Shown here: positions 35,231-44,800 of the stretch, piece after piece
Layout of the letters: each line of letters begins with the position of its first letter
Numbering within the stretch: the first letter of the stretch is position 1
Assembly (NCBI RefSeq): GCF_003390915.1
Contig: NZ_QMEM01000002.1
Span: 372,001 to 436,000, forward strand
DNA length: 64,000 bases
Source: Lewinella sp. IMCC34183
GTDB lineage: Bacteria; Bacteroidota; Bacteroidia; Chitinophagales; Saprospiraceae
Reading direction: 5' to 3'
The notes under the pieces: model-generated
What the model was told of the DNA's origin: nothing
The model's input: only the letters and a program-made list of their open reading frames with translations
Database searches by the model: none
Made by a program: the position numbers and the translations under genes

Positions 35231-36403
35231 CTACTGCCGCACCGGATAGCCCAGCTGATCAAGAATCAGCTGCCGCTGCGGATTATTGACGGAGCCGTAG
35301 GCCACCGTAAGGCTCAGCGGCACGCCGTTGAAGTCGACGATCCCGTTCAGGCGGTAATCCACAAAGTGGGCCTTCAGGCTCAGGCCCAGGTAACTGGTGG
35401 GGGTGAGGTATTTGCGGTAGCCCAGACCGGTGACTCCTGCGTAGGAGATGACACTTGCGGCGTCCAGGTCGTCGGTTTCGTTGAGGGCATCGAAGCCGTC
35501 ACCGCCCAACCCGCCAATCACCTGCACTTCGTGGGTGCGGTGGCGCCATATGTCGTACCCGACCGTCACTCCAAGGTGGCCGCCGAAGAATTTGTCCGTT
35601 TCCTCGGTGGCTCCGTCCCGACCCCGCCGGGCCAGGTAGGTGTCGGCCGACTTGAGAAACCGGAACAGGATCTGCATGTCGTAGTTGAGCCGCCCCTTTT
35701 TCCAGCCTACGGCAAAGCCGATCTCCGGATGGTTGCCCAGCAAGGCGGCGTCTCCCAGAGGGATCCACAGGCCGACCATCCCAGCCAGGTGCGCTTCCGG
35801 CAGCGAAAGCGCCCGGTCGCGGTAGTTCAGAAACGTTTCCTGCAGCGCCGTCCCGGCAAATTCCTCGCCGCCGAGCTCGGCTATGCCGGGTGCTTCCTCC
35901 GTACCGTACGCACGCGCCAGAAAATCGAACTGGGCGTTACCCGTCCGGCCAAGGCCGTCGAAGGCCGTCCGCGTAAAACGGTCGTACGCCCCGCCGATGG
36001 GCAGGAATCCGTAGCCGGGGCGGTTGTAGTCGTAGGCATAGGTGGTACCGTTCTCCGCCAGCTGCCACCGTTGCCGGTACTCGAACAGAAAGGTGAGCTG
36101 CTGCGCGAGATAATCGATGTCGAACACGTCGTTACTCCGCAGGCCCATCAGCAGCGACGCCCGGTTAGTAACTTCCCGCAACCCGCACAGCTCTCCCCAC
36201 CGCTGCAGGACGACCCGTGCGGAATCCAGGTCACCGGAAACGTAGGCTTCCCGAAAAGCTTCCGAAAGCACATAGGCTCCCGTAGTGCAGTCGTACGCCG
36301 GTACCGCTGCCGGCGCCGGTGCCGAGGGAGCGGGTTCCTGGGCGCGCAAGGCCGGAGCGGCAAATAGTAACCAGAAGAACAGGGACGACAGGGAGCGCAG
36401 CAT
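35231..36403 (-). CDS. Predicted outer-membrane protein of unknown function
   Basis: The ATG at 36403 opens a signal peptide (MLRSLSSLFFWLLFAAPALRA), giving 390 residues; the longer frame to 36478 is unsupported. A Pro/Ala-rich link and a short helical domain (about 45-110) are followed by beta-strand-rich sequence ending near LSLTVAYGSV, consistent with a barrel. No motif allows a function call. It follows two hairpins that end the 2-hydroxyacid dehydrogenase transcript. Confidence 0.7.
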   Translation of the reverse strand: MLRSLSSLFFWLLFAAPALRAQEPAPSAPAPAAVPAYDCTTGAYVLSEAFREAYVSGDLDSARVVLQRWGELCGLREVTNRASLLMGLRSNDVFDIDYLAQQLTFLFEYRQRWQLAENGTTYAYDYNRPGYGFLPIGGAYDRFTRTAFDGLGRTGNAQFDFLARAYGTEEAPGIAELGGEEFAGTALQETFLNYRDRALSLPEAHLAGMVGLWIPLGDAALLGNHPEIGFAVGWKKGRLNYDMQILFRFLKSADTYLARRGRDGATEETDKFFGGHLGVTVGYDIWRHRTHEVQVIGGLGGDGFDALNETDDLDAASVISYAGVTGLGYRKYLTPTSYLGLSLKAHFVDYRLNGIVDFNGVPLSLTVAYGSVNNPQRQLILDQLGYPVRQ

Positions 36404-36455
36404 CAAAGAAAAGTACTTGGTGAGTAATCGGAGTAGGTTATAACGCCGGGGCCAC

Positions 36456-36500
36456 GGGGGAAGGAAACCCCCATCCACCCCATGCCCGCCGTCAGGCGGG
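36456..36500 (-). terminator. Two consecutive hairpins at the end of the 2-hydroxyacid dehydrogenase gene
   Basis: CCCGCC (36485-36490) pairs with GGCGGG (36495-36500); the 4-nt loop contains the gene's TGA stop. A second stem, GGGGG (36456-36460) with CCCCC (36468-36472), follows. T-runs are absent. Confidence 0.5.
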
Positions 36501-37433
36501 GTCCGCCACCCGGTTCACGCGGTAGCGGTCGGCCGCGATCTTCCCGCCAAGAACGTCGGCGACGTGCTGCAGCCCCCGTTCCGAGAGCTCGAAGAATGTC
36601 AGTTCCGTAAGACTGGCCGCGTGGGGGGTGATCAGCACGTCGGGGCGGGCCAGCAGTCGGTCCGTTGTAGCAGCGTCGCCGGCCACCATCAGGTCACTGG
36701 CGTACCCGGCCAGGTGGCCGGATTCCAGGGCAGCCAGGAGGGCCGGACCATCCACCAGCTCCCCCCGGGCCGTATTGATCAGGTAGCTGCCGGTCCGCAT
36801 CCTCCCCAGGGCGGCCGCGTCCATACAGCCCCGGGTTTCGGGGGTCAGGGGAATGTGCAGGCTGACCACTTCGCTTTCGGCCAGGAGATCGGGCAGGCTC
36901 CGGTACCCACGCGCCGGATCGCCCGCTACCCGCGAGCTGTAAACGGTTCTCATACCCATGGCACCCGCGATTTCCGCCACCCGCTTACCGATATCTCCCC
37001 GGCCCACAACGCCCAGTTGCAGGCCGCGCAGTTCGCGGCCGCTGTACTGCAGGCGGTAGTCCCAGTTTCCGCCCTTCACCTCGGTGATCAGGCGGTGCAT
37101 ATCGCGGACGAGCAGCAACATCAGGCCCACGGTATGCTCGGCCACGGTAGCGGCGTTGAGCCCCGGGACGTTCAGCACCTGGATGCCGCGCTCCGTAGCG
37201 TGTTCTACATCGATGTTATTGACGCCCACGCCATTGCGGACGATCACCCGCAGGCCCGGACACCGGTCGATCAGCCCGCGGTCCACGACCTCCTTACCAC
37301 GGGTGACGATGGCACGTACCGCCGCATAGTCAGCGGGCGCGGTACCCGGCCGGACCACCGCAAAGCGGTCGGAGGGCAGCAGTGCGTAGGCCCGCTCGTC
37401 GACGGGTTCCAGGATGAGTACGACGGGCTTCAT
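36492..37433 (-). CDS. D-isomer-specific 2-hydroxyacid dehydrogenase
   Basis: The 313 residues show the family's NAD-binding motif GVVGRGDIG (141-149), RNGVGVNNIDV near 66-76, NTARGELVD with the substrate-binding Arg223, and LITPHAAS with His271. The acidic residue usually found in the DVFE-x-EP stretch is not obvious here (YASDLMVAGDAATT), so the catalytic relay may differ. It should reduce a 2-keto acid or oxidise a D-2-hydroxyacid. Its start overlaps the VOC gene stop by four bases, linking it to the sugar-acid gene run. Confidence 0.88.
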   Translation of the reverse strand: MKPVVLILEPVDERAYALLPSDRFAVVRPGTAPADYAAVRAIVTRGKEVVDRGLIDRCPGLRVIVRNGVGVNNIDVEHATERGIQVLNVPGLNAATVAEHTVGLMLLLVRDMHRLITEVKGGNWDYRLQYSGRELRGLQLGVVGRGDIGKRVAEIAGAMGMRTVYSSRVAGDPARGYRSLPDLLAESEVVSLHIPLTPETRGCMDAAALGRMRTGSYLINTARGELVDGPALLAALESGHLAGYASDLMVAGDAATTDRLLARPDVLITPHAASLTELTFFELSERGLQHVADVLGGKIAADRYRVNRVADPA

Positions 37434-37930
37434 GCTTTCTCCTTTGGCGGGTGGTAAAGGGTGGCATCTTCGGCCTTATAACCGCGGAAGTCGTTGCGGC
37501 CGCTGACGTATAATCCTTCCTCGTAAAGCTCATCCTCGAAGATAGCCGGATCGATCTCCTCCCCCGGAAAGGAGGTGAGCTCCACCAGGTTGCCCGCCGG
37601 GTCACGGATAAAGGCCTGCATGGCCCCGTCGGGCAGGCGGCGCACCTTCCCCCACGGAGCCGTATCGATCCGCCCCTGCCGCTTCATCCGGTGGAACAGC
37701 TCACTGAAGTCGTCGACCCGCACGCACAGGTGGCCGCGGAAAGACCGGCTGTCCTCCCACTCGCTCAGGTGCAGTTGGGTCGTGTCGGTGATGCGGAAGA
37801 AGGCCGTCGGGTAGTCGAAAACGAAGGCGGGAACGGGCTCCAGTCCCATTTCCTCCTCGTAGAAGGTGGCGGCCTTTTCCAGGTCGTCGACGATTAGGGT
37901 TACGTGGTTGATCTCTGCTATTTTTCCCAT
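37430..37930 (-). CDS. VOC-superfamily (glyoxalase-like) protein
   Basis: The 166 residues contain two beta-alpha-beta-beta-beta modules typical of vicinal-oxygen-chelate enzymes. The first opens with INHVTLIVDDLEKAATFYEEE (first ligand His8), and GHLCVRVDDFSELF and NLVELTSF provide the other likely metal ligands. Members include glyoxalases, dioxygenases and epimerases. Coupling to a 2-hydroxyacid dehydrogenase suggests work on a keto- or hydroxyacid, but the substrate is unknown. Confidence 0.8.
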   Translation of the reverse strand: MGKIAEINHVTLIVDDLEKAATFYEEEMGLEPVPAFVFDYPTAFFRITDTTQLHLSEWEDSRSFRGHLCVRVDDFSELFHRMKRQGRIDTAPWGKVRRLPDGAMQAFIRDPAGNLVELTSFPGEEIDPAIFEDELYEEGLYVSGRNDFRGYKAEDATLYHPPKEKA

Positions 37931-38026
37931 AGGTTGGTGGGTTGCTGCGTTGGTGCATTGATGCGTTGCGCTCGGGGCCGGGCGTGGTAACGCAGTAATG
38001 CAATAACGTGGTAATTCACCAATCCC
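37931..38026. repeat. Intergenic short-word repeats between the dehydratase and VOC genes
   Basis: On the minus strand the sequence is built from permuted words such as CACCAACGCA, CATCAATGCA and ATTACCACG at 9-12 nt steps. It resembles the intergenic short-word tracts at 4359-4443 and 13207-13255. Confidence 0.4.
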
Positions 38027-39199
38027 TCATTCCTTAAACCCAACCCGGTAACGTTTGACAAAGTCCGGCTCCACCTCCACCCCCAAACCGGGCCGGTCGG
38101 GAACGCGGATGCGGCCATCCGTTACGGTGGGAGCCTCCTTTACCAGGTCGTAGAGCAGGGGATTGCCGCCCAAAGAGTGCTCAATGTATACCGCTGACGG
38201 ACTGCTGAAGGCCAGGTGGACTCCCGCCATGAAGCTGAAGGCCGAACCCCAGCAGTGGGGGGCCAGCTCGAGTTGCCAAGTTTCGGCGAGGGCAGCTACC
38301 CGGCGGGCCTCGGTGATGCCGCCGACGATGGCGCAGTCGGGCTGCAGCACGTCCACCGCCCGCCGCTCCACCAGCTCGCGGAAGTCGAAGCGGGTAAACT
38401 CGCTCTCCCCCGCCGCGATGGGCGTGGTGGTGTCCCGCCGCAATTCCGCGGTACCGGACTTGTTATCTGAAGTGATGGGCTCCTCGAACCAGTACAGGTT
38501 CAGGTCCTCGGTCTGCCGGGCGAAGCGGCGCGCCTCCGCCACGCTGAAAGTGCCGTGGGCGTCGGCCATGATATCGATATCGGGGCCAAGGGCGCGGCGG
38601 GCCTCCCCTACCCGATCGACGGTACGGGCGAGGGTATCGTCCATCGCCCCTACGCGCATCTTGACGCCGCCGTAGCCGTGGTCGACGTAGCTCTTCAGCT
38701 GGTCGCCAAGGGCATCCTTGTCCGCCCAGCCCCCGCTGGCGTAGCAGGGCATACTTTCACGGCAGGATCCGCCGAGCAGCTCAACCACGGGGACGCCCAG
38801 CCGCTTGCCCTTCAAATCCCACAGGGCGGTGTCGATGCCGCTCAGGGCGGCGATGGTGGTGCCGCGGTTGGCCAGAATGGGGAATACCCGACCCCGGTCG
38901 CGGGCGTAGTGATCGCGGTCACCGCTGTACACGGACTCCCATACGGCGGTGATGCGATCGGCCTCCATCCCTTCCAACTGGGGGGCCAATTCTTGCTCGA
39001 TACAGGTAACGATGGAAGCGCAGGCCCCGGTGGCGCCCACCGCCGCCTTGGCCTCTCCGTAGCCTTTGTTACCGTCGGCGTCTTCCACTTCCACCAGCGT
39101 CATGTCGAAGTGGGTGAGTTGTCCGTAGTCGCTGCGCCACTGCCGGCCCGGGGGGATGGGGCAACGGAGCCAGTGGGCATGAATGGCCTTGATCTTCAT
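38027..39199 (-). CDS. Enolase-superfamily dehydratase/racemase (mandelate racemase subgroup)
   Basis: The 390 residues have the capping domain (1-130) and barrel of the MR/MLE family. Active-site residues are visible: Lys180 in GGVKMRVG, metal ligands Asp213 (MADAHG), Glu239 (WFEEP) and Glu265 (AAGES), and the His-Asp dyad Asp288 (LQPD) and His315 (APHCWGS). The dyad places it in the mandelate racemase subgroup, which mostly dehydrates sugar acids. Translational overlap with the sugar isomerase/epimerase gene supports a sugar-acid pathway; the exact acid is unknown. Confidence 0.88.
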   Translation of the reverse strand: MKIKAIHAHWLRCPIPPGRQWRSDYGQLTHFDMTLVEVEDADGNKGYGEAKAAVGATGACASIVTCIEQELAPQLEGMEADRITAVWESVYSGDRDHYARDRGRVFPILANRGTTIAALSGIDTALWDLKGKRLGVPVVELLGGSCRESMPCYASGGWADKDALGDQLKSYVDHGYGGVKMRVGAMDDTLARTVDRVGEARRALGPDIDIMADAHGTFSVAEARRFARQTEDLNLYWFEEPITSDNKSGTAELRRDTTTPIAAGESEFTRFDFRELVERRAVDVLQPDCAIVGGITEARRVAALAETWQLELAPHCWGSAFSFMAGVHLAFSSPSAVYIEHSLGGNPLLYDLVKEAPTVTDGRIRVPDRPGLGVEVEPDFVKRYRVGFKE

Positions 39200-40080
39200 A
39201 GGAGGGGAAGCAGGGTTTCGGCGGACTTCCGCGTGAGCATGGTATAGAACTCCTCGGTGAGGGCGGAGCTGCCGTGGTCTTCCAGAAACTTACGGGCCTC
39301 CTCGCTCAGCCCCTGTGGATCGGTATCGATGTTCCCCGGGTAGGGATTGGCGGGCGTACGATCTACCGGCGCGGCAAATTCGACCGAAAGCGGACCGTCG
39401 AAGCCTACTTCCTGCAGCGTACGGACCACGGCGGGCCAGTCGATGTGCCCCATGCCGGGTGCCATGCGGTTGTTGTCGGCCACGTGGAATCCCACCAGCC
39501 GGTCGGCACAGTGCCGGATGGTAGTATAGTAGTCCGGTTCCTCCAGGTTCATGTGAAAGATATCTAGGCATACCCCGCAGTCTGGGCCGGTCGCCTCGGC
39601 CAGGGCGTAGGCCTGTTCGCCGCGGTTGATGAAGTAGGTCTCGAAGCGGTTGATGGGCTCGATACCCAGCTTGATGCCGCTCGCCTGCGCGAATTCGTAG
39701 CACTCCTGCAGGGAGGCCACGGCCCAGCCCCATTCCTCTTCCGGACGGGCGCCGGGCATGATCTTACCTACGGTACCGGGTACCACCGAGACCATGGTAC
39801 CGTCCAGTTCCTTTACCATGGTGATGATGTCCTTCACGTATTGGACGGAGCGGGCCCGGGCCCCGGGGTCGTCGGCCAGCAGGTTACGCTCGCCCAGCAT
39901 GAGGGTGACGGAGCCCCAGCACCTGACGTCGTACTTTTTGAGGAGCTGACGGACCTCCTTCGTATCGTAGTCAGCGGGGGTACCCTGGATCTCCAGGTAG
40001 TCGTAACCGAGGGGTTTGATGCGGGCGAGCGTGGCTTCGAGCGGCTCGGCGCGCATCCAGTTGTGTATTGCTAAGGGCAT
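39196..40080 (-). CDS. Sugar phosphate isomerase/epimerase (TIM barrel, tagatose-3-epimerase-like)
   Basis: The 294 residues form a xylose-isomerase-like TIM barrel. Motifs IEPINRFET (Glu141), CLDIFHMNLEE (Asp173, His176), GFHVADNNR (His199) and LSVEFA (Glu234) match the metal and catalytic residues of the ketose 3-epimerase group. It heads a run with the enolase-superfamily gene (4-nt ATGA overlap) and, after about 100 nt, the VOC and dehydrogenase genes. Its promoter region contains a palindrome shared with the divergent GH32 gene. Confidence 0.87.
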   Translation of the reverse strand: MPLAIHNWMRAEPLEATLARIKPLGYDYLEIQGTPADYDTKEVRQLLKKYDVRCWGSVTLMLGERNLLADDPGARARSVQYVKDIITMVKELDGTMVSVVPGTVGKIMPGARPEEEWGWAVASLQECYEFAQASGIKLGIEPINRFETYFINRGEQAYALAEATGPDCGVCLDIFHMNLEEPDYYTTIRHCADRLVGFHVADNNRMAPGMGHIDWPAVVRTLQEVGFDGPLSVEFAAPVDRTPANPYPGNIDTDPQGLSEEARKFLEDHGSSALTEEFYTMLTRKSAETLLPLL

Positions 40081-40089
40081 GATCGGTAG

Positions 40090-40146
40090 TTAGCGGATGC
40101 CGCTAAATATAGGGCAGCCCGGGCGCCGATGGCCTACCTTTAGCGG
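40090..40146. promoter_or_regulatory. Divergent promoter/operator region between isomerase and GH32 genes
   Basis: The minus strand reads TATATTTAGCGG (40111-40100) and the plus strand TACCTTTAGCGG (40135-40146): two TAnnTTTA-GCGG elements facing outward. TTAGCGGATGCCGCTAA (40090-40106) is a 7-bp-arm palindrome overlapping the minus-strand copy. A repressor bound here could control both genes; no regulator gene is next to it. Confidence 0.5.
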
Positions 40147-40160
40147 ACAACTACGATCCG

Positions 40161-41768
40161 ATGCTGTATCGCTACGGTACCTTCCTGAGCCTGACCCTCT
40201 GCTTTTTACTGTCCTGCGGCAGCGAGCGCCCGACCGCGGGTTCCACTCCTGCCCAAGCGGGCGATACCACCGCCACCGGGTATGCCGAGGCCCACCGCCC
40301 CCAGTTTCATTTCTCGCCGCCCGCCCACTGGATGAACGATCCCAACGGCATGGTGTACCACGACGGCGAGTACCACCTCTTCTACCAGTACTACCCCGAC
40401 AGCACGGTCTGGGGTCCGATGCACTGGGGCCACGCCGTGAGCGAGGATCTGATGCACTGGGAAAACCTGCCCATTGCGCTGTACCCCGACTCCCTCGGCT
40501 ACATATTTTCCGGCAGCGCCGTGGTGGACCGCACCAACAGCAGCGGGCTCGGCACGGACGGGCGGCCGCCCCTGGTTGCTATCTTCACCTACCACGACCC
40601 GGAGGGAGAGCGCGCCGGCCGGAACGACTACCAGTCGCAGGCCATCGCCTACAGTAACGACAACGGCCGCAGCTGGACGAAGTACGCCGGCAACCCCGTC
40701 ATTCCCAACACGGAGTCGATCCGCGACTTCCGGGACCCGAAAGTGATGTGGGACGGCGAACGCGAACAGTGGCTTATGGTCTTTGCGGCCCAGGACCGCA
40801 TCATGTTCTGGCGCAGCGACAACCTGATCGACTGGCGTTACCTGAGCGACTTCGGTCGCGACCTGGGCGGCCACGGGGGCGTCTGGGAATGCCCTGACCT
40901 CTTCCCCCTCACCGTAGCCGGGGAAGCCGAGGAAAAATGGGTGCTGCTCGTCAGCATCAACCCCGGCGGGCCAAACGGCGGCTCGGCCACCCAGTATTTC
41001 GTGGGGGACTTCGACGGAACCACGTTTACGCCCGACCCAACCTTCCTGCCGGACGTGCGCGACGGCGAAGGCGTGTGGATCGACTACGGCCGCGACAACT
41101 ACGCCGGCGTCACCTTCTCCGACATCCCGCAGGCGGACGGCCGGCGCATCTTCATCGGCTGGATGAGCAACTGGCTGTACGCCCAGGAAGTACCCACCGA
41201 AGCATGGCGCAGCGCCATGACCGTGCCCCGCACGTTGGAGCTCCATCACCCGCCCGCCGGATACCGCCTCTTTTCCACCCCGGTACGCGAACTGGAAACG
41301 CTACGCGGCCCCGCCGTCGAAATCTCGTCCGCCCCGTCTCCCGTGACGGCCGGCGCCGACGGCACCTACGAAATAGACATCTCCTTCCTCACCTCTCCGG
41401 ACAGCAGCGAGCCCTTCGGCCTCCTGCTGGAAAACGAAGCCGGGGAAAGCTACCGGATTGGCTTCGACCCCGCCACCAAAGCGTTCGTGAGCGACCGCCG
41501 GCAGGCCGGGGACCACGCCTTCTCCGAAACCTTCACCGACCGGGTGGCCCGGGCCCCGCGCCTGGCGACTTCCGATACCGTAGGTATGCACCTACTGCTG
41601 GACGTGGCCTCCGCCGAGCTCTTCGCCGACGGGGGCGCTACGGTGATGACGGAGATCTTTTTCCCCTCCACGCCCTTCGACCGGATCAGTGTCTACCACG
41701 GCACGAGCACCCGGGTGCTCGGGGGCACCGGCTACCCGCTGCAGCGCATCTGGCCGGCAATGCGGTAG
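40161..41768 (+). CDS. Glycoside hydrolase family 32 lipoprotein (fructan/sucrose-type beta-fructosidase)
   Basis: GH32 enzymes hydrolyse beta-fructosides such as levan, inulin or sucrose. The 535 residues begin with a lipoprotein signal (lipobox LLSC, Cys19), so the enzyme is membrane-anchored, probably on the cell surface. The five-blade propeller carries WMNDPNG with nucleophile Asp60, FRDPK with Asp192 as transition-state stabiliser and WECPD with acid/base Glu243. A C-terminal beta-sandwich follows (about 390-535). The gene is convergent with the susC-susD operon and divergent from the isomerase operon. Confidence 0.95.
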   Translation: MLYRYGTFLSLTLCFLLSCGSERPTAGSTPAQAGDTTATGYAEAHRPQFHFSPPAHWMNDPNGMVYHDGEYHLFYQYYPDSTVWGPMHWGHAVSEDLMHWENLPIALYPDSLGYIFSGSAVVDRTNSSGLGTDGRPPLVAIFTYHDPEGERAGRNDYQSQAIAYSNDNGRSWTKYAGNPVIPNTESIRDFRDPKVMWDGEREQWLMVFAAQDRIMFWRSDNLIDWRYLSDFGRDLGGHGGVWECPDLFPLTVAGEAEEKWVLLVSINPGGPNGGSATQYFVGDFDGTTFTPDPTFLPDVRDGEGVWIDYGRDNYAGVTFSDIPQADGRRIFIGWMSNWLYAQEVPTEAWRSAMTVPRTLELHHPPAGYRLFSTPVRELETLRGPAVEISSAPSPVTAGADGTYEIDISFLTSPDSSEPFGLLLENEAGESYRIGFDPATKAFVSDRRQAGDHAFSETFTDRVARAPRLATSDTVGMHLLLDVASAELFADGGATVMTEIFFPSTPFDRISVYHGTSTRVLGGTGYPLQRIWPAMR

Positions 41769-41776
41769 GGTGTTTC

Positions 41777-41800
41777 TGCGCTGCCGGAGGCAGCGTTGTA
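41777..41800. repeat. GGA-loop hairpin (GCTGCC-GGA-GGCAGC) between convergent genes
   Basis: A 6-bp stem with a GGA loop, followed by GTTGTA, lies between the stops of the GH32 and VCBS genes. A near-identical hairpin is found at 55618, and a second one with a different stem but the same loop and tail is next to it. Confidence 0.65.
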
Positions 41801-44800
41801 CTAGCGGGGGCGGTAGGCGCGCACCGGGCCGTCGTTGACCCCGACCAGCAGTAGGGAGTCCAGCCGGACGACCGATCGGGCATCGCCGCGTACCGACCAG
41901 AATTCAGGGAGTACCTCCGGCCGGCCCGCCGCATCGACGGTGAGCGCAAAGCCGTTACCCGCATCCAGCATGCCGCCGAGGATCTCGGTAGCGTAGTCGT
42001 TCTGTACGGCCAGCAGCGCGGGTCGCCCGTCGGGGAGCGTCCAGGATACCGCCGCACGTACCGGGGCGGTCTGGGCCGTCCATGGCAGGAAGTGAGGCGT
42101 AAAGTGGCCCGCCCCGTCGTTCTCGAACCAGGTCGTCCGGAATTCCCGCGCTTCCAGCGTGATTCCGTCGGGGCCGGGCAGGGGCATATTGTCCGCCGTC
42201 CAGCTGCCGTAGGTCGCGTAGTCGGGGATTTGCTGCTTCAGGCCCGGCAACTGGCGGCCGAGGGTGTTGCGCGGATGCACGGGGTAGTAGGCCGTGCCGT
42301 CCCAGGCGGTGATGATGGGGTCTACGGCCCCGTTGCCGTCGTAATCGTCGGCGGTGACCGTCAGGGGATGGTCGGCCGTGGCCCGGTACATTCCGTTCCC
42401 CCCGTAATTTCCGGCCAGCAGGTCGGTGTCGCCGTCGCCGTCGAGGTCGTTGGCGACGAGGCAGTACCACCAGCCCGTCAGCGCTTCGTCCACGGGTTGT
42501 GGTACCAGGCGCCCCGCCTCATTCAGGAATACACGCAGGGCGCTGTATTCCCCCACCGTTGCCAGGTCGGCCCGGCCGTCACCGTTCAGGTCCTGCCATA
42601 CCGCCCCGGTCACCATACCGGCCTCCACTTCGTCGCGGACCACGTAGCGGCCCCCGACATTGTCCAGTACGTACGACAGGGGGGGATAGGGGTAGCTTCC
42701 TGACTTGGCCCGGGCCCCGATAAAGAGGTCCTGGTCGCCGTCGCCGTCGATGTCCGCGGCGGCCGTCGCCCCGGTTATTACGCTCAGGGACGGCAATGCA
42801 CCGGCGACCGGCACGAGGGTTCCGGCGTCGTTGCGGTAGAGGAAGTCGGTGAGCAGGCTATCCTGCCGGACAAATTCACTGCTGCCGTTGCCCACATAGA
42901 GGTCGTCGTCGCCGTCGCCGTCGTAGTCCACTAGCAACAGCGCGGTAGCCTCGGAGGCCCGGGTTTCCGGCAGCCCCTGCACCTGCGTCCCCGCCGCGAC
43001 GTCCCACACGCTGACTTCCTGTCCGGCCGCTCCGCCGAAGTACAGCCGGCCCGACCTGTCCGTCGCCAGTGCCGGCGTGTCGTGGCTCCGGTCGCGCAGG
43101 GCCAGGGCATAGCGGTCGAAATCCGAAAAGACCGATTCCCGGTGGTGTGGCAGGCCGGCGGTGGCCGCAACTACCAGTCCGGGTGCAGCCGCGGAAAAGT
43201 AGGCAGGAGGCGCGGCCGCGGGTGCAGTGGCCGCCGCGTAGGTACACGTGATCGGTTGGTCGGCGGCGATCTCCGTTCGTACGGTCCGGCGACCGTCGGG
43301 CCAGATGATCAGCAGGGAATCGATCGTTGTCCGCGCACCGAGCCCGAAGTGCAGCCGCGGATCGACGGTGGAGAGGTACCCGCGCTGCCGCTGCTGCTCC
43401 GCGTACAGGCGCAGGTCACCGGCCGCGAGGTAGACGCGGGCACCCAGGGCATCGGGGTTACCGGTGGGCCCTTCGAGGATCAGGCTGAGGTAGTGGGTGG
43501 AGTCGGGGCGTTGTTCCCGGCTCCGGTTGTAGTAGATGCGGGCGGGTTGGTTGATGTTGTTGGTGACCAGGTCCAGGTCCCCGTCGTTGTCAAGATCGAC
43601 GATGGCCGCCCCGTTGGCGTAGGTGGGATCGTCGGGCAGCCAGTCGGTCGGGCGGAAGTGCATACCGCCCCGGTTCTGGAAGATAAAGTCCTGCTGGTAA
43701 ACGCCGTCCAGCTCCAGCAACGCCGCGGCGACCGCCTGGTAACGGGCCTCTTCCGATCCGAACCGGCTGATCTCCTGCGTATAGTCCATGAAGTCGCGAT
43801 CGGTGATGTCGCGGGGGTAGCCATTTGAGATGAATACGTCGCGCAGGCCGTCGTTGTCGAAGTCGGCCAGCAGGGGCGCCCAGCTCCAGTCGGTGGCCGC
43901 CACCCCGGCCAGGAAGGCGACGTCGCTGAAGGTGCCGTCGCCGTTGTTGTACTGCAGGGCGTTGCGCACGTATTGCCGGTTGTAGCCGGCGCGGGCCTCC
44001 TGCGCGAAGGGGCTGAAGGGGATGTCGGCGAACATGGTCTTGCGCCGCAGGTTGTCGTCGGGCAGCATGTCCACCGTGAGGATCTCGGGGCGGCCGTCGT
44101 TGTCGAGGTCGGCGACGTCCACGCCCATCGTATTCTTGGACTGATGTGGCATGGAGGCGGTGATCCGGTCGCGGAGGTCGCCGCCTTCGTTCAGCAGCAG
44201 GAAGTCGTTGGACATGAAATCATTGCCCACGTACAGGTCGGAGTAGCCGTTGCCGTCAAAGTCTTGTACGGCCAGCCCCAGTCCCCAACCTTCGGTCTTA
44301 CGGGCGTCCAGTAGCTCGAACCGCAGATCCCCACCCGGCGGGGTGACGTTGCGGTAAACGCGGTCCACGCTGCTTCCCCGCCCGAGCGTATCGGTACCCT
44401 TAGCGATGGTGCGGGCGTAGTTTTCGAGGGAGTTGTTGAGTACGTAGAGGTCGAGGCGACCGTCGCGGTCCAGGTCAAACAGGGCCGCCTGCGTCCCGTA
44501 GCCGGGGTCGGCCACCCCGGCGGCCGCGGCTACCTCGCGGAAGCGGGGGATACTGTCTGGCCCCTGCGGCCCGTCGTTGAGGAACAGCAGGTTGGGGCTC
44601 GGCCGCTCATCGGCCGGGTGCAGGATGGAGACGTACAGGTCTTCGTATCCGTTACCGTCGATATCGCCCACCAGTACGCCGGCGCACCACTGTTCGGTGG
44701 TCAGCCCGGCCGGTCCGGTGACCTTGCGGAAGGTGCCGTCGGCCTGTTGCAGGTAGAGCTCGCTGGACACGAGGTTGCCGGTGAAGAAGAGGTCGTAGCG

